NCBI GenBank assembly: GCA_030699825.1
Contig: JAUYKV010000050.1
Span: forward strand, 1 to 64,000
DNA: 64,000 bases
Source of the DNA: Pseudomonas sp.
Lineage (GTDB): Bacteria; Pseudomonadota; Gammaproteobacteria; Pseudomonadales; Pseudomonadaceae
Direction of reading: 5' to 3'
Shown here: one piece after another, positions 9,915 to 19,668 of the stretch
How positions within the stretch are numbered: the stretch's first letter is position 1
Layout: the number at the start of each line of letters is the position of its first letter
Translations under genes and position numbers: made by a program
The notes under the pieces: generated by a model
The model's database searches: none
Told to the model about the DNA's origin: nothing
What the model saw: only the letters and a program-made list of their open reading frames with translations

Positions 9915-11312
9915 TCAGTCGAGCTCATCTGGCGAGCTTCCGCCAGAGTCGGCCACGCTCAGGCCATGCTTGCGCAATTTATCGTGCAGGGTCTTGCGCG
10001 GCACGCCCAGGGCTTCGGCCAGGCTGCGCAGCGAACCATGGCCGCGGCTCAGTTCGGCAGCGATCATGGCGCGTTCGAAGGCTTCGACCTGCTCGCCGAG
10101 GTTGCCGCTGGAGGGCACGTCGCTCTGCGGGCCGTCCCGGTTCAGCTCCAGGCCGAAATCCAGGCCCAGGTCGAGGCCGATGGCGAAGCGTTCCGCGGCA
10201 TTCTGCAGTTCGCGCACATTGCCTGGCCAGGGGTGGCGCAGGAGCATGGCGCGCTGCCCCGGCTGCAGTTCGCGCACCGGCAGGCCGTGGCGGGCGCTGG
10301 CGCCATCGGCGAAGTGCTGGAACAGCGCGAGGATGTCGTCGCCGCGTTCGCGCAGGGGCGGAATGCGCAGCGGGGCGACATTCAGGCGGTAATACAGGTC
10401 GGCGCGGAAGCGGCCCTGGTCGGCGGCCTGGCGCAGGTCTTCCTTGGTCGCGGCGATCACCCGGATATCCAGCGGGATCAACTGGTTGCCGCCGAGACGT
10501 TCGACCACCCGTTCCTGCAGCAGGCGCAGCAGCTTGACCTGCACCTCCAGGCTCATGCTCTCGATCTCGTCGAGGAACAGGGTGCCGCCGTTGGCGAACT
10601 CGAACTTGCCGATGCGGCGTTTTTGCGCCCCGGTGAAGGCGCCCGGTTCGTGGCCGAACAGTTCGCTTTCCACCACCGACTCGGCCAGGGCGCCGGCGTT
10701 GATGGCGACGAAGGGACCGTCGCGGCGATTCGACAGGTCATGCAGGGCGCGGGCGACGACTTCCTTGCCGGCGCCGGTCTCACCGAGGATCAACACATCG
10801 GCGCTGATGTTGGCCAGGGCGCCGATCTGCTCGCGCAGGCGCGCCATGGCCGGCGACTGGCCGACCAGGCGCGCGCTCAACTGCTGGCGGTCGGCCAGGG
10901 CCAGGCGCAGGCTGCGGTTATCCAGGACCAGGCGGCGCAGGGCGAGGGCGCGGCGGACGCTGCCCTGCAGGTCGTCGCTGGCGAAGGGTTTTTCCAGAAA
11001 GTCATAGGCGCCGGCGCGCATCGCCTGCACCGCCAGCGGTACATCGCCATGGCCGGTGATCAGCAGCACCGGCAGGTCCGGGTCCTGCTCGTGCAGCTGC
11101 TCGAGCAGCTGCATGCCATCGAGGCCCGGCATGCGGATATCACTGACCACCACGCCCGCCCAGTCGCGACCGATGCGCGCGGCGACGCCGCGGGCGTCGG
11201 CCAGGCTGACGACTTTCAGGCCGGCCAGGTCGAGGGTTTGGCTCAGGGCCTGGCGCAGGTGCGGGTCGTCGTCGATCAGCAGCACCTGGGTGCCTGGGTC
11301 GAGGGTGGTCAT
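9915..11312 (-). CDS. dctD: C4-dicarboxylate response regulator DctD
   Basis: A 465-residue NtrC-family regulator. The receiver domain is N-terminal (LLIDDDPH, phospho-acceptor Asp in VVVSDIRMPG). The central AAA+ domain has Walker A GETGAGKE, the sigma-54 contact loop GAFTGA and Walker B LFLDEI. The C-terminus is a Fis-type helix-turn-helix (LAEALGVPRKTLHDKLRKHG). Start at the ATG 11312; an in-frame TTG lies two codons upstream. The dctB stop overlaps the dctD ATG (ATGA), so kinase and regulator are co-translated. Its expected target is the sigma-54 promoter of dctP just downstream. Confidence 0.93.
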   Translation of the reverse strand: MTTLDPGTQVLLIDDDPHLRQALSQTLDLAGLKVVSLADARGVAARIGRDWAGVVVSDIRMPGLDGMQLLEQLHEQDPDLPVLLITGHGDVPLAVQAMRAGAYDFLEKPFASDDLQGSVRRALALRRLVLDNRSLRLALADRQQLSARLVGQSPAMARLREQIGALANISADVLILGETGAGKEVVARALHDLSNRRDGPFVAINAGALAESVVESELFGHEPGAFTGAQKRRIGKFEFANGGTLFLDEIESMSLEVQVKLLRLLQERVVERLGGNQLIPLDIRVIAATKEDLRQAADQGRFRADLYYRLNVAPLRIPPLRERGDDILALFQHFADGASARHGLPVRELQPGQRAMLLRHPWPGNVRELQNAAERFAIGLDLGLDFGLELNRDGPQSDVPSSGNLGEQVEAFERAMIAAELSRGHGSLRSLAEALGVPRKTLHDKLRKHGLSVADSGGSSPDELD

Positions 11313-13123
11313 AGGCAATAGTCCTCGGGCGACTGGGTTTTAACGCCGTGTTCGGCGGCGCGTAGGCGCAGGGTCAACAGGGCGCCGCCATCGGGGTGGT
11401 TGGCCAGCAGCAGTTCGCCGCCGAGGGCGCGGATCAGGGTATCGCAAATCGCCAGGCCAAGACCCAGGCCCTGGGCGCTGGTCTTGGTGGTGAAGAAGGG
11501 TTCGCGGGCGCGTTGCAGGGCTTCGGCAGTGAATCCCGGGCCGTTATCGCGCAGGTGCAGGTCGACGCCCTCGCTGCTGCGTTCGGCGCTGAGCCAGATG
11601 CGCCGCGGCGGCGCTTTCTCGCCCAGGGCGTCGAGGGCATTGGCCAGCAGGTTGCCGAGCACCTGGCGCAGGCGGGTTTCGCCGGCCTGGACCCACAGGG
11701 TGGCGTCCGGCAGGTCGCGAATCAGCTCGACCTCCATCGCCCGGCGGCGTTTGCCCAGCAGCGCCAGGGCGTCGTCCAGGGCCGGTTGCAGGGCCACGCT
11801 TTCCGGGGCGTGACGGTCACGGCGGGCGAATGCGCGCAGGTGGGAAATGATCGAGGCCATGCGTTCGGTCATCTGGCTGATCAGCTTGAGATTGGCGCGG
11901 GCGTCCTCGCTGCGCTGGTGGTCGAGCAGCACGCAGGCGTTGTCGGCATAGCTGCGGATCGCCGCCAGCGGCTGGTTGAGCTCATGGCTGATGCTCGCGC
12001 TCATGGTGCCCAGGGCCGACAGCTTGCCGGCCTGGACCAGCTCATCCTGGGCGCGCACCAGTTCCTGTTGGGCGTGTTCGCGCTCCAGCACTTCCTGCTT
12101 CAGGCGGCTGTTGAGCCGTTCCAGATCCTGGGTGCGCTCCTGTACGCGCTGCTCCAGCCGTTGCCGCGCATGGGCATCCAGGGCGATGCGTTCGAGGTAA
12201 TGGCGGCGGCGCAGGATCAGCAGGCCGAGCAGCAGCAGGAGCATCAGCAGTGCCGCGCCACCGATGGCCACTGCGCTGCGCACGGGGCGATCGAGCAGCA
12301 GGCGCGGCGCCAGAATGCTCACGGTCCAGCCGATATCGTCGAGGCTGCGGTTCTGCCGGAGCCAGGCCGCAGGTTCGAGTTGCAGGGGTGGCGGCGACTG
12401 GATGCGGTAAGGCTGGGTGGCGGTGATCGCGACGCGCTCGACATTGTCCAGCTCGCGGGTGGCATGGAAGCGCCAGTCGGCCTGGGAGGTGAGGATCACC
12501 ACGCCGTAGTTGTCGGTGACCAGCAACTGCTCGGGGCGGTTGCCCCACAGGGTTTCGGTGTGATCGAGGTCGACCTTGACCACCAGCACGCCAATGATCT
12601 GCGCGCCCTCGCGTACCGCCGCGGCGAAGAAGTAGCCGCGCTTGCCGGAGGTGGTGCCGAGGCCGAAGAAGCGCCCGGGGCGGCCCTGCATGGCGTCGCG
12701 AAAATAAGGGCGGTAGGAGAAGTTGCTCTCGACGAAGCTGTCCTGCTGATCCCAGTTGGAGGCGGCCAGGGTTTTGCCGTCGGGGGCCATCAGGTAGATC
12801 ACATCGGCGCCGGTCTGCTGCCGCAGGCCGGCGAGCAGGCGGTTGGCACGGTCGCGCAGTTGCCCATCGGCACTGTCCTGCAACAGCTGGCGCAGGGTCG
12901 GTAGCTGGCCGAGGATCGGCGGCAGCACTTCATAGCGGTTGAGAGTGCCGAGCAGGTTGGCGACGTAGAGATCGAGGGTCTGGCGATTCTGCTCGCTCAG
13001 CACGCCGCTGTAATAACGCTCGGCCAGTTGTTGCAGCGGCCAGAGCAGCGGGGTCAGCAGCAGGGCAAGCAACGCCAGGCTGCGCCAGCGGAGACGTTTG
13101 GGAGTGCGGATGGTTGCGGTCAT
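11309..13123 (-). CDS. dctB: C4-dicarboxylate sensor histidine kinase DctB
   Basis: A 604-residue membrane sensor. One transmembrane segment (about residues 11-30) is followed by a large periplasmic sensor of the double-Cache type, a second membrane segment (AVAIGGAALLMLLLLLGLLI), a coiled coil, and then the HisKA domain with phospho-acceptor His in SISHELNQPLAAIRSYADN. The ATPase domain follows with DNGPGF and GLGLGLAICDTLI. Start at 13123 (MTATIRTPK) by family length; the frame is open to 13159 and neither start has a strong ribosome binding site. It phosphorylates DctD in response to external dicarboxylates. Confidence 0.92.
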   Translation of the reverse strand: MTATIRTPKRLRWRSLALLALLLTPLLWPLQQLAERYYSGVLSEQNRQTLDLYVANLLGTLNRYEVLPPILGQLPTLRQLLQDSADGQLRDRANRLLAGLRQQTGADVIYLMAPDGKTLAASNWDQQDSFVESNFSYRPYFRDAMQGRPGRFFGLGTTSGKRGYFFAAAVREGAQIIGVLVVKVDLDHTETLWGNRPEQLLVTDNYGVVILTSQADWRFHATRELDNVERVAITATQPYRIQSPPPLQLEPAAWLRQNRSLDDIGWTVSILAPRLLLDRPVRSAVAIGGAALLMLLLLLGLLILRRRHYLERIALDAHARQRLEQRVQERTQDLERLNSRLKQEVLEREHAQQELVRAQDELVQAGKLSALGTMSASISHELNQPLAAIRSYADNACVLLDHQRSEDARANLKLISQMTERMASIISHLRAFARRDRHAPESVALQPALDDALALLGKRRRAMEVELIRDLPDATLWVQAGETRLRQVLGNLLANALDALGEKAPPRRIWLSAERSSEGVDLHLRDNGPGFTAEALQRAREPFFTTKTSAQGLGLGLAICDTLIRALGGELLLANHPDGGALLTLRLRAAEHGVKTQSPEDYCL

Positions 13124-13159
13124 GAAATAAGGCGCCTGGGTATCGCAGCTAGTATGCAT

Positions 13160-13287
13160 CTTCGAGCTTTAGCAAGGGATGTGCCAGTGGCGCTTGGCTA
13201 CGCGGGCTGCAACCCGTCAGGTGTCGCCAGCCTACCGCGATCGGGTATCGGGATGACTCTCCCGGATTGCGCTGGCGCTTATTCGGG
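13160..13287. repeat. REP-like segment between dctB and rmlD
   Basis: Contains CCGGATTGCGCTGGCGCTTA followed by TTCGGGCTACGG, another copy of the dispersed palindrome found at 6.4 and 57.3 kb, and a less regular piece around GCTACGCGGGCTGCAACCCG. No gene is visible. Confidence 0.5.
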
Positions 13288-14169
13288 CTACGGCTTGCTG
13301 CGCTCACCGCTGTGCAGGCACTCGAGCAGGGCGCTGTGCCAGTCGCTCAGCTGGACATGCCAGTTGCGTTGCAGGCGCGTGCAGTCGAGCCGCGAGTTGA
13401 GCGGACGCCGGGCGGGGGTGGGATACTCGCTGCTGGTGATGGGCTGCAGGGTCGCGGTGGCTTTACCTTGCGCGCGCAGTTGCTCGGCGATCGCGCTGGC
13501 AAAGCCGAACCAGGACACCTCGCCCTGCGCGCTGAGGTGATACAGCCCCCAGGGGCCGCCGCGGCCATGGCGCCAGCACTCGACCAGCTGGCTGGTGGCG
13601 GCGGCGATGCTGCCGGCCCAGGTCGGCGCGCCGACCTGATCGGCCACCACATTCAGGCTGGCGCGCTCCTGCAGCAGGCGTTGCATGGTCAGCAGAAAAT
13701 TCTTGCCGTGCAGCGAGTAGACCCAGCTGGTGCGCAGGATCAAATGCGCGCCGCCAGCCGCCTGGATAGCCTGTTCCCCGGCCAGCTTGCTGCGGCCGTA
13801 GACGCCGAGCGGGTTAGGCGCGTCGTCCTCGACATAGGGCGCGGTTTTGCTGCCGTCGAACACGTAGTCGCTGGAGTAATGGATCAATGGCGCACCCAGC
13901 GCAGCGGCTTCTTCGGCGAGAATGCCGGGCGCCGTGGCGTTGATGGCGAAGGCCAGCTGCGCTTCGCTCTCGGCCTGGTCGACTGCGGTGTACGCCGCGG
14001 CGTTGATGATCAGCTCGGGTCGCAGTTCGCGCACCTGACGGCGAATCTGCTCCGGCTGGCTCAGGTCGAGTTGGGCGCGGCCCAGCACTGTCAGTTCGCC
14101 TTGTCCGCGCAGGCTCAGTTGCAGTTCGCGGCTGACTTGGCCGTGCTCGCCGAGCAACAGGATCTTCAT
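13288..14169 (-). CDS. rmlD: dTDP-4-dehydrorhamnose reductase RmlD
   Basis: A 293-residue short-chain reductase that makes dTDP-L-rhamnose in the last step of the pathway. It shows an N-terminal nucleotide-binding start ([16 protein letters not shown]), the family strand DLSQPEQIRRQV, NAAAYTAVDQAE, and the catalytic Ser-Tyr-Lys arrangement (HYSSDYVFDG, GVYGRSKLAGEQ). It overlaps rmlC by 4 bp (ATGA). It is the last gene of the rml operon, whose order here is B-A-C-D. Confidence 0.93.
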   Translation of the reverse strand: MKILLLGEHGQVSRELQLSLRGQGELTVLGRAQLDLSQPEQIRRQVRELRPELIINAAAYTAVDQAESEAQLAFAINATAPGILAEEAAALGAPLIHYSSDYVFDGSKTAPYVEDDAPNPLGVYGRSKLAGEQAIQAAGGAHLILRTSWVYSLHGKNFLLTMQRLLQERASLNVVADQVGAPTWAGSIAAATSQLVECWRHGRGGPWGLYHLSAQGEVSWFGFASAIAEQLRAQGKATATLQPITSSEYPTPARRPLNSRLDCTRLQRNWHVQLSDWHSALLECLHSGERSKP

Positions 14170-14711
14170 GGGAACAGCTCCGCATCGGCCAGGCTGAGGC
14201 CGGCCTGGTCCTTGGCCGAGAGCTGCGGCGCGCTATCCAGTGGCCAGTCGATGGCCAGGCTCGGGTCGTCCCAGCGGATGCAGCGCTCATGGGCCGGCGC
14301 GTAGTAGTCGGTGGTCTTGTAGAGGACCTCGGCGTATTCGCTGAGCACCAGGAAGCCGTGGGCGAAGCCTTCCGGCAGCCACAGTTGGCGCTTGTTCTCG
14401 GCGGACAGATGGACGCCGACCCAGCGGCCGAAGGTCGGCGAGCTGCGGCGAATATCCACCGCCACGTCGTAGACCTCGCCCGCGGTGACCCGCACCAGCT
14501 TGCCCTGGGCCTGCTGCAGTTGGTAGTGCAGGCCGCGCAGTACGCCGCGCTGCGAGCGCGAGTGGTTGTCCTGGACGAATTCGCATGTACGACCGGTCGC
14601 CTGCTCGAAGGCGCGCGCGTTGAAACTCTCGTAGAAGAAGCCGCGCTCGTCGCCGAACACCCTGGGCTCGAGGATCAGCACCTCCGGCAGTTCGCTGGCA
14701 ATCACCTTCAT
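14166..14711 (-). CDS. rmlC: dTDP-4-dehydrorhamnose 3,5-epimerase RmlC
   Basis: A 181-residue cupin epimerase. Family motifs are [33 protein letters not shown] (with the catalytic His), and [26 protein letters not shown] with the catalytic Tyr region. Length is normal. It overlaps rmlA upstream and rmlD downstream by 4 bp each, so all are co-translated. It converts dTDP-4-keto-6-deoxyglucose to the L-rhamno epimer for lipopolysaccharide core and rhamnolipid precursors. Confidence 0.94.
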   Translation of the reverse strand: MKVIASELPEVLILEPRVFGDERGFFYESFNARAFEQATGRTCEFVQDNHSRSQRGVLRGLHYQLQQAQGKLVRVTAGEVYDVAVDIRRSSPTFGRWVGVHLSAENKRQLWLPEGFAHGFLVLSEYAEVLYKTTDYYAPAHERCIRWDDPSLAIDWPLDSAPQLSAKDQAGLSLADAELFP

Positions 14712-15577
14712 GCGTGCTCCTCTGCCAGCTTGTACAGGTACTGGCCGTAGCCGGTCTTGCCGAAGGCCTGGGCCTGGCTGAGCAACTGCTCGCGGTCGAT
14801 CCAGCCATTATTGAAGGCGATCTCTTCCAGGCAGGCGACTTTCAGGCCCTGGCGGTGTTCGATGGTCTGCACGTACTGCGAAGCCTCCAGCAGGCTGTCG
14901 TGGGTGCCGGTGTCGAGCCAGGCGAAGCCACGGCCGAAGCGCTCGACATGCAGGTCGCCGCGCTCGAGGTAGGCGTTGTTGACGTCGGTGATTTCCAGCT
15001 CGCCGCGTGCCGAGGGCTTGACCGCCTTGGCGATCTCGATCACGTCGTTGTCGTAGAAATACAGGCCGGTGACGGCGTAGCTGGACATCGGCTTGGCCGG
15101 TTTTTCCTCGATGGAGATGGCCCGGCCGCTGGCGTCGAACTCGACCACGCCGAAGCGTTCGGGGTCCTTGACCCAATAGCCGAAAATCGTCGCGCCGCTG
15201 GGTTCGGCGGCGGCGCGCAGGAGCTTCTCGGTGAAGTGCTGACCGTGAAAGATGTTGTCGCCGAGGATCAGGCATACGGGGTCGCTGCCGATGAATGATT
15301 CGCCGATCAGAAAGGCCTGGGCCAGGCCTTCCGGTGCCGGCTGTTCGGCGTAGACGAAGCGCACGCCGAACTGGCTGCCGTCGCCGAGCATCTTCTGAAA
15401 ATTAGGCAGGTCCACGGGCGTGGAGATAATCAGAATCTCGCGGATGCCGGCGAGCATCAGCACCGAGATCGGGTAGTAGATCATCGGCTTGTCGTAGATC
15501 GGCAGCAGCTGCTTGGACACCCCCAGGGTGATCGGGTGCAGACGGCTGCCGGAGCCGCCGGCGAGAATTATTCCTTT
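14708..15577 (-). CDS. rmlA: Glucose-1-phosphate thymidylyltransferase RmlA
   Basis: A 289-residue nucleotidyltransferase, first step of dTDP-rhamnose synthesis. It begins [16 protein letters not shown], the nucleotide-binding signature, with [21 protein letters not shown] and GDNIFHG further on. Start chosen at 15577, where GAAGGG lies 9 nt upstream. The frame stays open through two more ATG codons of a duplicated 12-bp unit (ATGAAAGAAGGG) up to 15613, whose ATG overlaps the rmlB stop as ATGA. A 12-residue N-terminal extension is therefore possible. Product feedback by dTDP-rhamnose is known in the family. Confidence 0.93.
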   Translation of the reverse strand, partial: KGIILAGGSGSRLHPITLGVSKQLLPIYDKPMIYYPISVLMLAGIREILIISTPVDLPNFQKMLGDGSQFGVRFVYAEQPAPEGLAQAFLIGESFIGSDPVCLILGDNIFHGQHFTEKLLRAAAEPSGATIFGYWVKDPERFGVVEFDASGRAISIEEKPAKPMSSYAVTGLYFYDNDVIEIAKAVKPSARGELEITDVNNAYLERGDLHVERFGRGFAWLDTGTHDSLLEASQYVQTIEHRQGLKVACLEEIAFNNGWIDREQLLSQAQAFGKTGYGQYLYKLAEEHA

Positions 15578-15609
15578 CATTGCTTTCATCCCTTCTTTCA
15601 TCCCTTCTT

Positions 15610-16665
15610 TCATAAAGAAGCGCCCAGGCGTTCACGTTGATAGCTGCCATCCTGCACGCGACGGCACCAGTCGAGGTTATCCAGGTACCAGCGCACGGTC
15701 TTGCGCAGGCCGCTGGCGAAGCTTTCCTCGGGAGTCCAGCCGAGTTCGCGCTCGATCTTGCCGGCGTCGATGGCGTAGCGCTGGTCGTGGCCGGGGCGAT
15801 CCTGGACAAATGCAATGAGTTCTTTGTAGGCGCCGGCCTGTCGCGGCTTCAGCTCGTCCAGCAGCGCGCAGATGCTCTCCACCACATGCAGATTGGTCTG
15901 CTCATTGTGCCCGCCAATGTTGTAGGTCTCGCCCACCCGGCCCTCGCTCACTACCTTGAGCAGGGCGCGGGCATGATCCTCGACATACAGCCAGTCGCGC
16001 ACCTGCTGGCCGTTGCCGTACACCGGCAGCGGTTTGCCCTCCAGGGCGTTGAGGATCACCAGCGGAATAAGCTTTTCCGGGAAGTGATAGGGGCCGTAGT
16101 TGTTCGAGCAATTGCTCAGCAGTACCGGCAGGCCATAGGTACGCTGCCAGGCGCGAACCAGATGGTCGGAGGCCGCCTTGCTCGCCGAGTAGGGCGAGCT
16201 GGGCGCATAGGGCGTGTTCTCGGTGAACAGCTGGTCAACGCCATGCAGGTCGCCATACACCTCGTCGGTGGAAATATGGTGAAAGCGAAAGGCCTGCTTG
16301 CGCGCCTGGTCCAGCTGCAGCCAATAGGCGCGGGTGGCTTCGAGCAAGGCATAGGTGCCGACGATATTGGTCTGGATAAAGGCGGCCGGGCCGTCGATGG
16401 AGCGATCGACATGCGACTCGGCGGCCAGGTGCATGATCGCGTCCGGCTGGAACTCGGCCAGGGCCCGACTGACCACCGCGCTGTCGCCGATATCGGCCTG
16501 CAGGAACTGGTAGCGCGGGTTATCCGCGACGCTGGCCAGCGACTCGAGGTTGCCGGCGTAGGTCAGCTTGTCGAGGTTGAGCACCTGGTGCTGGGTGTCG
16601 TTGAGCAGGTGGCGAATCAGCGCCGAACCGATAAAACCCGCACCGCCGGTGACCAGAATACGCAT
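15610..16665 (-). CDS. rmlB: dTDP-glucose 4,6-dehydratase RmlB
   Basis: A 351-residue extended short-chain dehydrogenase. NAD-binding GGAGFIGS lies near residues 7-14, the catalytic region is [11 protein letters not shown], and the Tyr-Lys pair is in [12 protein letters not shown]. It also has the family [20 protein letters not shown]. Start at 16665 ([13 protein letters not shown]) with GAGGA at good spacing; the frame runs open to 16737 without support. It is the first gene of the rml operon, so the promoter must lie in the next 420 bp. Confidence 0.94.
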   Translation of the reverse strand: MRILVTGGAGFIGSALIRHLLNDTQHQVLNLDKLTYAGNLESLASVADNPRYQFLQADIGDSAVVSRALAEFQPDAIMHLAAESHVDRSIDGPAAFIQTNIVGTYALLEATRAYWLQLDQARKQAFRFHHISTDEVYGDLHGVDQLFTENTPYAPSSPYSASKAASDHLVRAWQRTYGLPVLLSNCSNNYGPYHFPEKLIPLVILNALEGKPLPVYGNGQQVRDWLYVEDHARALLKVVSEGRVGETYNIGGHNEQTNLHVVESICALLDELKPRQAGAYKELIAFVQDRPGHDQRYAIDAGKIERELGWTPEESFASGLRKTVRWYLDNLDWCRRVQDGSYQRERLGASL

Positions 16666-17026
16666 GAAAAGATTGTCCTCTTGGATACAGTCTTCGAGTG
16701 TGGCGCATAGCTTGTAGGCTCGACGCCCTGGCCGCAAGCGTTGGATGCCGGCAGGCGTGCAGTTGTAGGCCTATGGCATCCGGGCAAAACCCGCGACGCA
16801 AGCACCTGCCGGCGGCGTCCTGCCCATATCGATCGCGCACGAGCTTCTAGCGATCGGCCGCTCATCGATGCGGCGAAAACACGATGATGCGACTGTGCTA
16901 CTCAAGAGGGGGCGGGCGCCTGGGTTGGGTTCGTTGCTGTCGCGAGCGGCGTGGGGCGCAGATGTTTCGAGCGTCGACGTCCAGGCCGACCGCCAGCGTA
17001 GCGGGTCTTTCGATGACGCGCGTTCT
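16666..17026. promoter_or_regulatory. Upstream region of the rml operon
   Basis: No gene is visible between rmlB and the tRNA-Thr hairpin. The stretch must contain the rml promoter, but I cannot single out convincing -35/-10 hexamers by eye. Confidence 0.3.
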
Positions 17027-17086
17027 GCACCATACGAAGCAACGAAAAAGGCCCACCTTGCGGTGAGCCTTTTTCGTTGCTTCGTA

Positions 17087-17092
<6 letters not shown>
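17027..17092 (-). terminator. Long hairpin at the 3' end of tRNA-Thr
   Basis: Arms of 31 bp (17027-17057 and 17062-17092) pair with a single G-T wobble around a 4-nt loop. An A5/T5 block lies inside the stem, and the right arm includes the CCA end of the tRNA gene. On the minus strand this follows the tRNA and should end its transcript; the outer part of the stem looks like an inverted copy of the tRNA 3' flank. Confidence 0.7.
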
Positions 17093-17162
<70 letters not shown>

Positions 17163-17718
17163 ATTTCAGGGGCGCCATTATATCCATTCATCTGGCCGAG
17201 TAAAGTCGTCTGCGCATTGTTTCTTCTGAATATGTTCACGCCTTCGCCAGCATGCCGTCGGCAAGGCGTGGGCGGCGTTTTCGGACATGCTTTTCGGGGG
17301 AGGTGGGCGTTGTCGACACTACTTTCTCTGTCCCCCTATCCTTCTATCCGTGTAGGTCATGGGGCCTGTGGCAAGGGCAGGTAGTTGGTCGCCTGGGGCT
17401 GCAGCATAGAAGCATGGCGTCGAGGCGACCTTCCGCTAGCGCGCAGGGGTGGTGAGTGTTGCTAAACAGGCTGTTTATTGTGGGTCTGGCGATTAGCAGC
17501 GAAATCCTTATGCACAAGCGCAAGGTATTTTGTGAGGGTGCGCGCACATATTGTGAGGTGTTTCTCTGTTTTTTATAAGTATATGTTTTTGCTGGTTTTT
17601 ATTTTCTGTTTAAAAAATGTACAGGCGCCATCAGGGGCGATGGTCGGGGCGTTTGAGGCGTTTGCTCAGAATCTATCAACACAGTTATCCACAGATAATG
17701 TGGGTAACTTGTGTGGGC
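17163..17718. other. Gene-free, A+T-richer stretch with one DnaA box
   Basis: No protein gene is convincing. The half from about 17,540 is distinctly A+T rich for this chromosome and contains a perfect DnaA box TTATCCACA at 17685-17693, followed by a near inverse (TGTGGGTAA). It lies downstream of the methyltransferase gene. There is no cluster of boxes or dnaA neighbour, so this is not an origin. Confidence 0.45.
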
Positions 17719-18954
17719 TCAGCGGCGTTCGGCGAGTAGCAGCAGGTTGCGTGGGGTGAGCTGCTGCGGGCAGAAGCTGCCGAGGCGTACGCTGAAGCCT
17801 TGCTCTTGCAGGTAGAGCGCGCGGTCGAGTAGCAGCCAGAGTTCCAGGGGGCGGCGGAACAAGCCGCGCAGCAGCTCCAGGTTGCGCACCTGGGCCAGCC
17901 GTTGCCAGCCTTGGGCTTGCAGTCGTTGCCAGTCTGTTGACCGGGCTGGCGCGGGCAGTTGTTTCAGGGCGGCCAGGTCTGTGCAGTAGTCGGCGAACTC
18001 TTTCGCCAGCCAGGCCGTGGGCAGGGACGGTGTGGGCAGGTACTGGTCGATGCCGCGCAGTTCGCGTTGCAGTACGTCGAATGCCAGGCGCCAGGCCATG
18101 GAGTGATCGCGCTGGCGGCGCACACGGGCGCCGGCGGTGACGGTTTCGCTGAGCGGCAGGGCCAGGTCATCCAGCGAGAGTCGCAAGGCCGATGCCTGGG
18201 CGGCAGCGGAGAGCGCCTGGTAATCGGGGCTGGCGATGCGGTTGTAGCAGCACGGCGCTATGGCCAATTGCGTGCAGCCGGCCGCGCTGGCGAGCTGTAT
18301 CAGGCGCACATGCAGATCGCCGCAGGCATGCAGGGCGACCGGGGTGTGTTCGCGGCTGAGTTGCGCGCCGGCATCGGCGCCGAGTACGTCCTGCTGCAGA
18401 TGGCGGGCGTTGAGGTGCAGGCGCTGGCTGAGCAGGTGCCCGCTGTGGACCAGTTCGGGGTCGTGTTCCAGGCAGGTCAGGGGCCGTCCGTCATGCGCCA
18501 GCAGGCGGCCGAGATGGCCTTTGCCAGCGCACCAGTCGAGCCAGTGTCGGGCTGGTTGGTGAAACTGCAGGCAGCCGGCGAAGGCCTGGATCTGTTGCCA
18601 TTTGCGTCCCGGCACGTCGACCGAGAAACGCGCAGGCAGTGGCGGCGAGGGCTGTGGCGTGAAGGCGCCGATGCGGCTCAGGGCGCTCGCCTGCGCCGCG
18701 AGTCCGGCAAAGGGCGCGGGCGCATCGAGCAGGTGCGGCTGGTTGTGGCTGGCCTCGGCCTGTTCCAGGCTGCGCGCTCTGAGCCAGTGGGCGAGTTGCG
18801 GGTGCTGGTGTTCCCACGGCAGTTGCCGCTGGGTGAATGGCCGCGGCCGCCAGAGCGCCTGGTGTTGCAGGACAAAGGCATCCAGCGCCCGGAAGCGCTG
18901 GAGCAGGTGGTCGCCGCTGAGGGGGGAGTCGTTCATGCGCGTGTCGTCATGCAT
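17719..18954 (-). CDS. SAM-dependent methyltransferase (Methyltransf_32-like)
   Basis: A 411-residue cytosolic protein. Its central Rossmann methyltransferase domain has the SAM-binding motif LDWCAGKGHLGRLLA (about residues 149-163), an acidic strand-2 end (CLEHDPELV), and the HACGDLHVRLI and APCCYNR motifs. These are typical of the family that includes eukaryotic GSTCD-type proteins; the substrate is unknown. The flanking N- and C-terminal arms are Leu/Gln/Arg rich. It starts 24 bp after the last permease gene, so it is probably the final gene of the ABC transporter transcript. A second ATG at 18936 is an alternative start. Confidence 0.75.
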   Translation of the reverse strand: MHDDTRMNDSPLSGDHLLQRFRALDAFVLQHQALWRPRPFTQRQLPWEHQHPQLAHWLRARSLEQAEASHNQPHLLDAPAPFAGLAAQASALSRIGAFTPQPSPPLPARFSVDVPGRKWQQIQAFAGCLQFHQPARHWLDWCAGKGHLGRLLAHDGRPLTCLEHDPELVHSGHLLSQRLHLNARHLQQDVLGADAGAQLSREHTPVALHACGDLHVRLIQLASAAGCTQLAIAPCCYNRIASPDYQALSAAAQASALRLSLDDLALPLSETVTAGARVRRQRDHSMAWRLAFDVLQRELRGIDQYLPTPSLPTAWLAKEFADYCTDLAALKQLPAPARSTDWQRLQAQGWQRLAQVRNLELLRGLFRRPLELWLLLDRALYLQEQGFSVRLGSFCPQQLTPRNLLLLAERR

Positions 18955-18978
18955 GGGAGCCGCGAGTGCCCCGTCGCG

Positions 18979-19668
18979 TCAGCGGCCCTGGCAGGCGTCG
19001 ACCCTGAGCCAGCGTTCCAGCAGCTTGAAGCCGCGCACCAGGATGAAGGCGATCAGCAGGTAGAACATGCCGGCGGCGAAGAAAATCTCCACCGGCAGGT
19101 AGGTGCGGGCGATGATGGTGCGGGCCATGCCGGTCAGTTCCAGCAGGGTGACGGTGCTGGCCAGGGAGCTGGCCTTGAGCATCAGGATCACTTCGTTGCT
19201 GTAGGCGGGCAGGCCGATCCGTGCGGCGCGCGGCAGGACGATATAGACCATGGTCTGCCAGCGGGCCATGCCCAGTGCGCGTGCCGCCTCCACTTCACCC
19301 GGCGGTACGGCCTGGATCGCTCCACGGAGGATCTCGGCGATATAGGCCGCGGTGTGCAGGGTCATGGTCAGGATGGCGCACCAGTAGGCCGAGCGCAGGT
19401 AGGGCCACAGTGAGCCCTCGCGCACGGCGTCGAACTGGGCCAGGCCGTAGTAGACCAGGAACAGCTGCACCAGTAGCGGCGTGCCGCGGAAGAAGAAGAT
19501 GTAGCCGTAGGGCAGGGCGCGCACGTACCAGTGCCGGGAGGCGCGGGCGATACCCATGGGAATCGCCAGGATCAGGCCGGCGACTACCGCGATGGCCACC
19601 AGCTCCAGGGTCAGCACGGCGCCTTCGGCCAGGCGTGGCAGCCATTTGATGATTACTTCCCAGTTCAT
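18979..19668 (-). CDS. Polar amino-acid ABC transporter permease (HisM-like)
   Basis: A 229-residue inner-membrane permease with about five helices and the EAA loop EVEAARALGMARWQTMVYIVLP that docks on the ATPase. Its form matches the HisM/ArtM subunit of histidine/arginine/ornithine-type importers. It overlaps the preceding permease gene by 4 bp. Together with the next three genes it forms a complete importer, in the position of PAO1 PA5152-PA5155. Confidence 0.9.
   Translation of the reverse strand: MNWEVIIKWLPRLAEGAVLTLELVAIAVVAGLILAIPMGIARASRHWYVRALPYGYIFFFRGTPLLVQLFLVYYGLAQFDAVREGSLWPYLRSAYWCAILTMTLHTAAYIAEILRGAIQAVPPGEVEAARALGMARWQTMVYIVLPRAARIGLPAYSNEVILMLKASSLASTVTLLELTGMARTIIARTYLPVEIFFAAGMFYLLIAFILVRGFKLLERWLRVDACQGR

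Noticed and set aside
11396..12904. 502-residue plus-strand frame opposite dctB
   Set aside because: Antisense shadow; the minus strand has complete histidine-kinase motifs.
17685..17693. Replication origin suggested by DnaA box TTATCCACA in an A+T-rich stretch
   Set aside because: Only one full box, no cluster of iterons and no dnaA/parAB/gidA neighbours.
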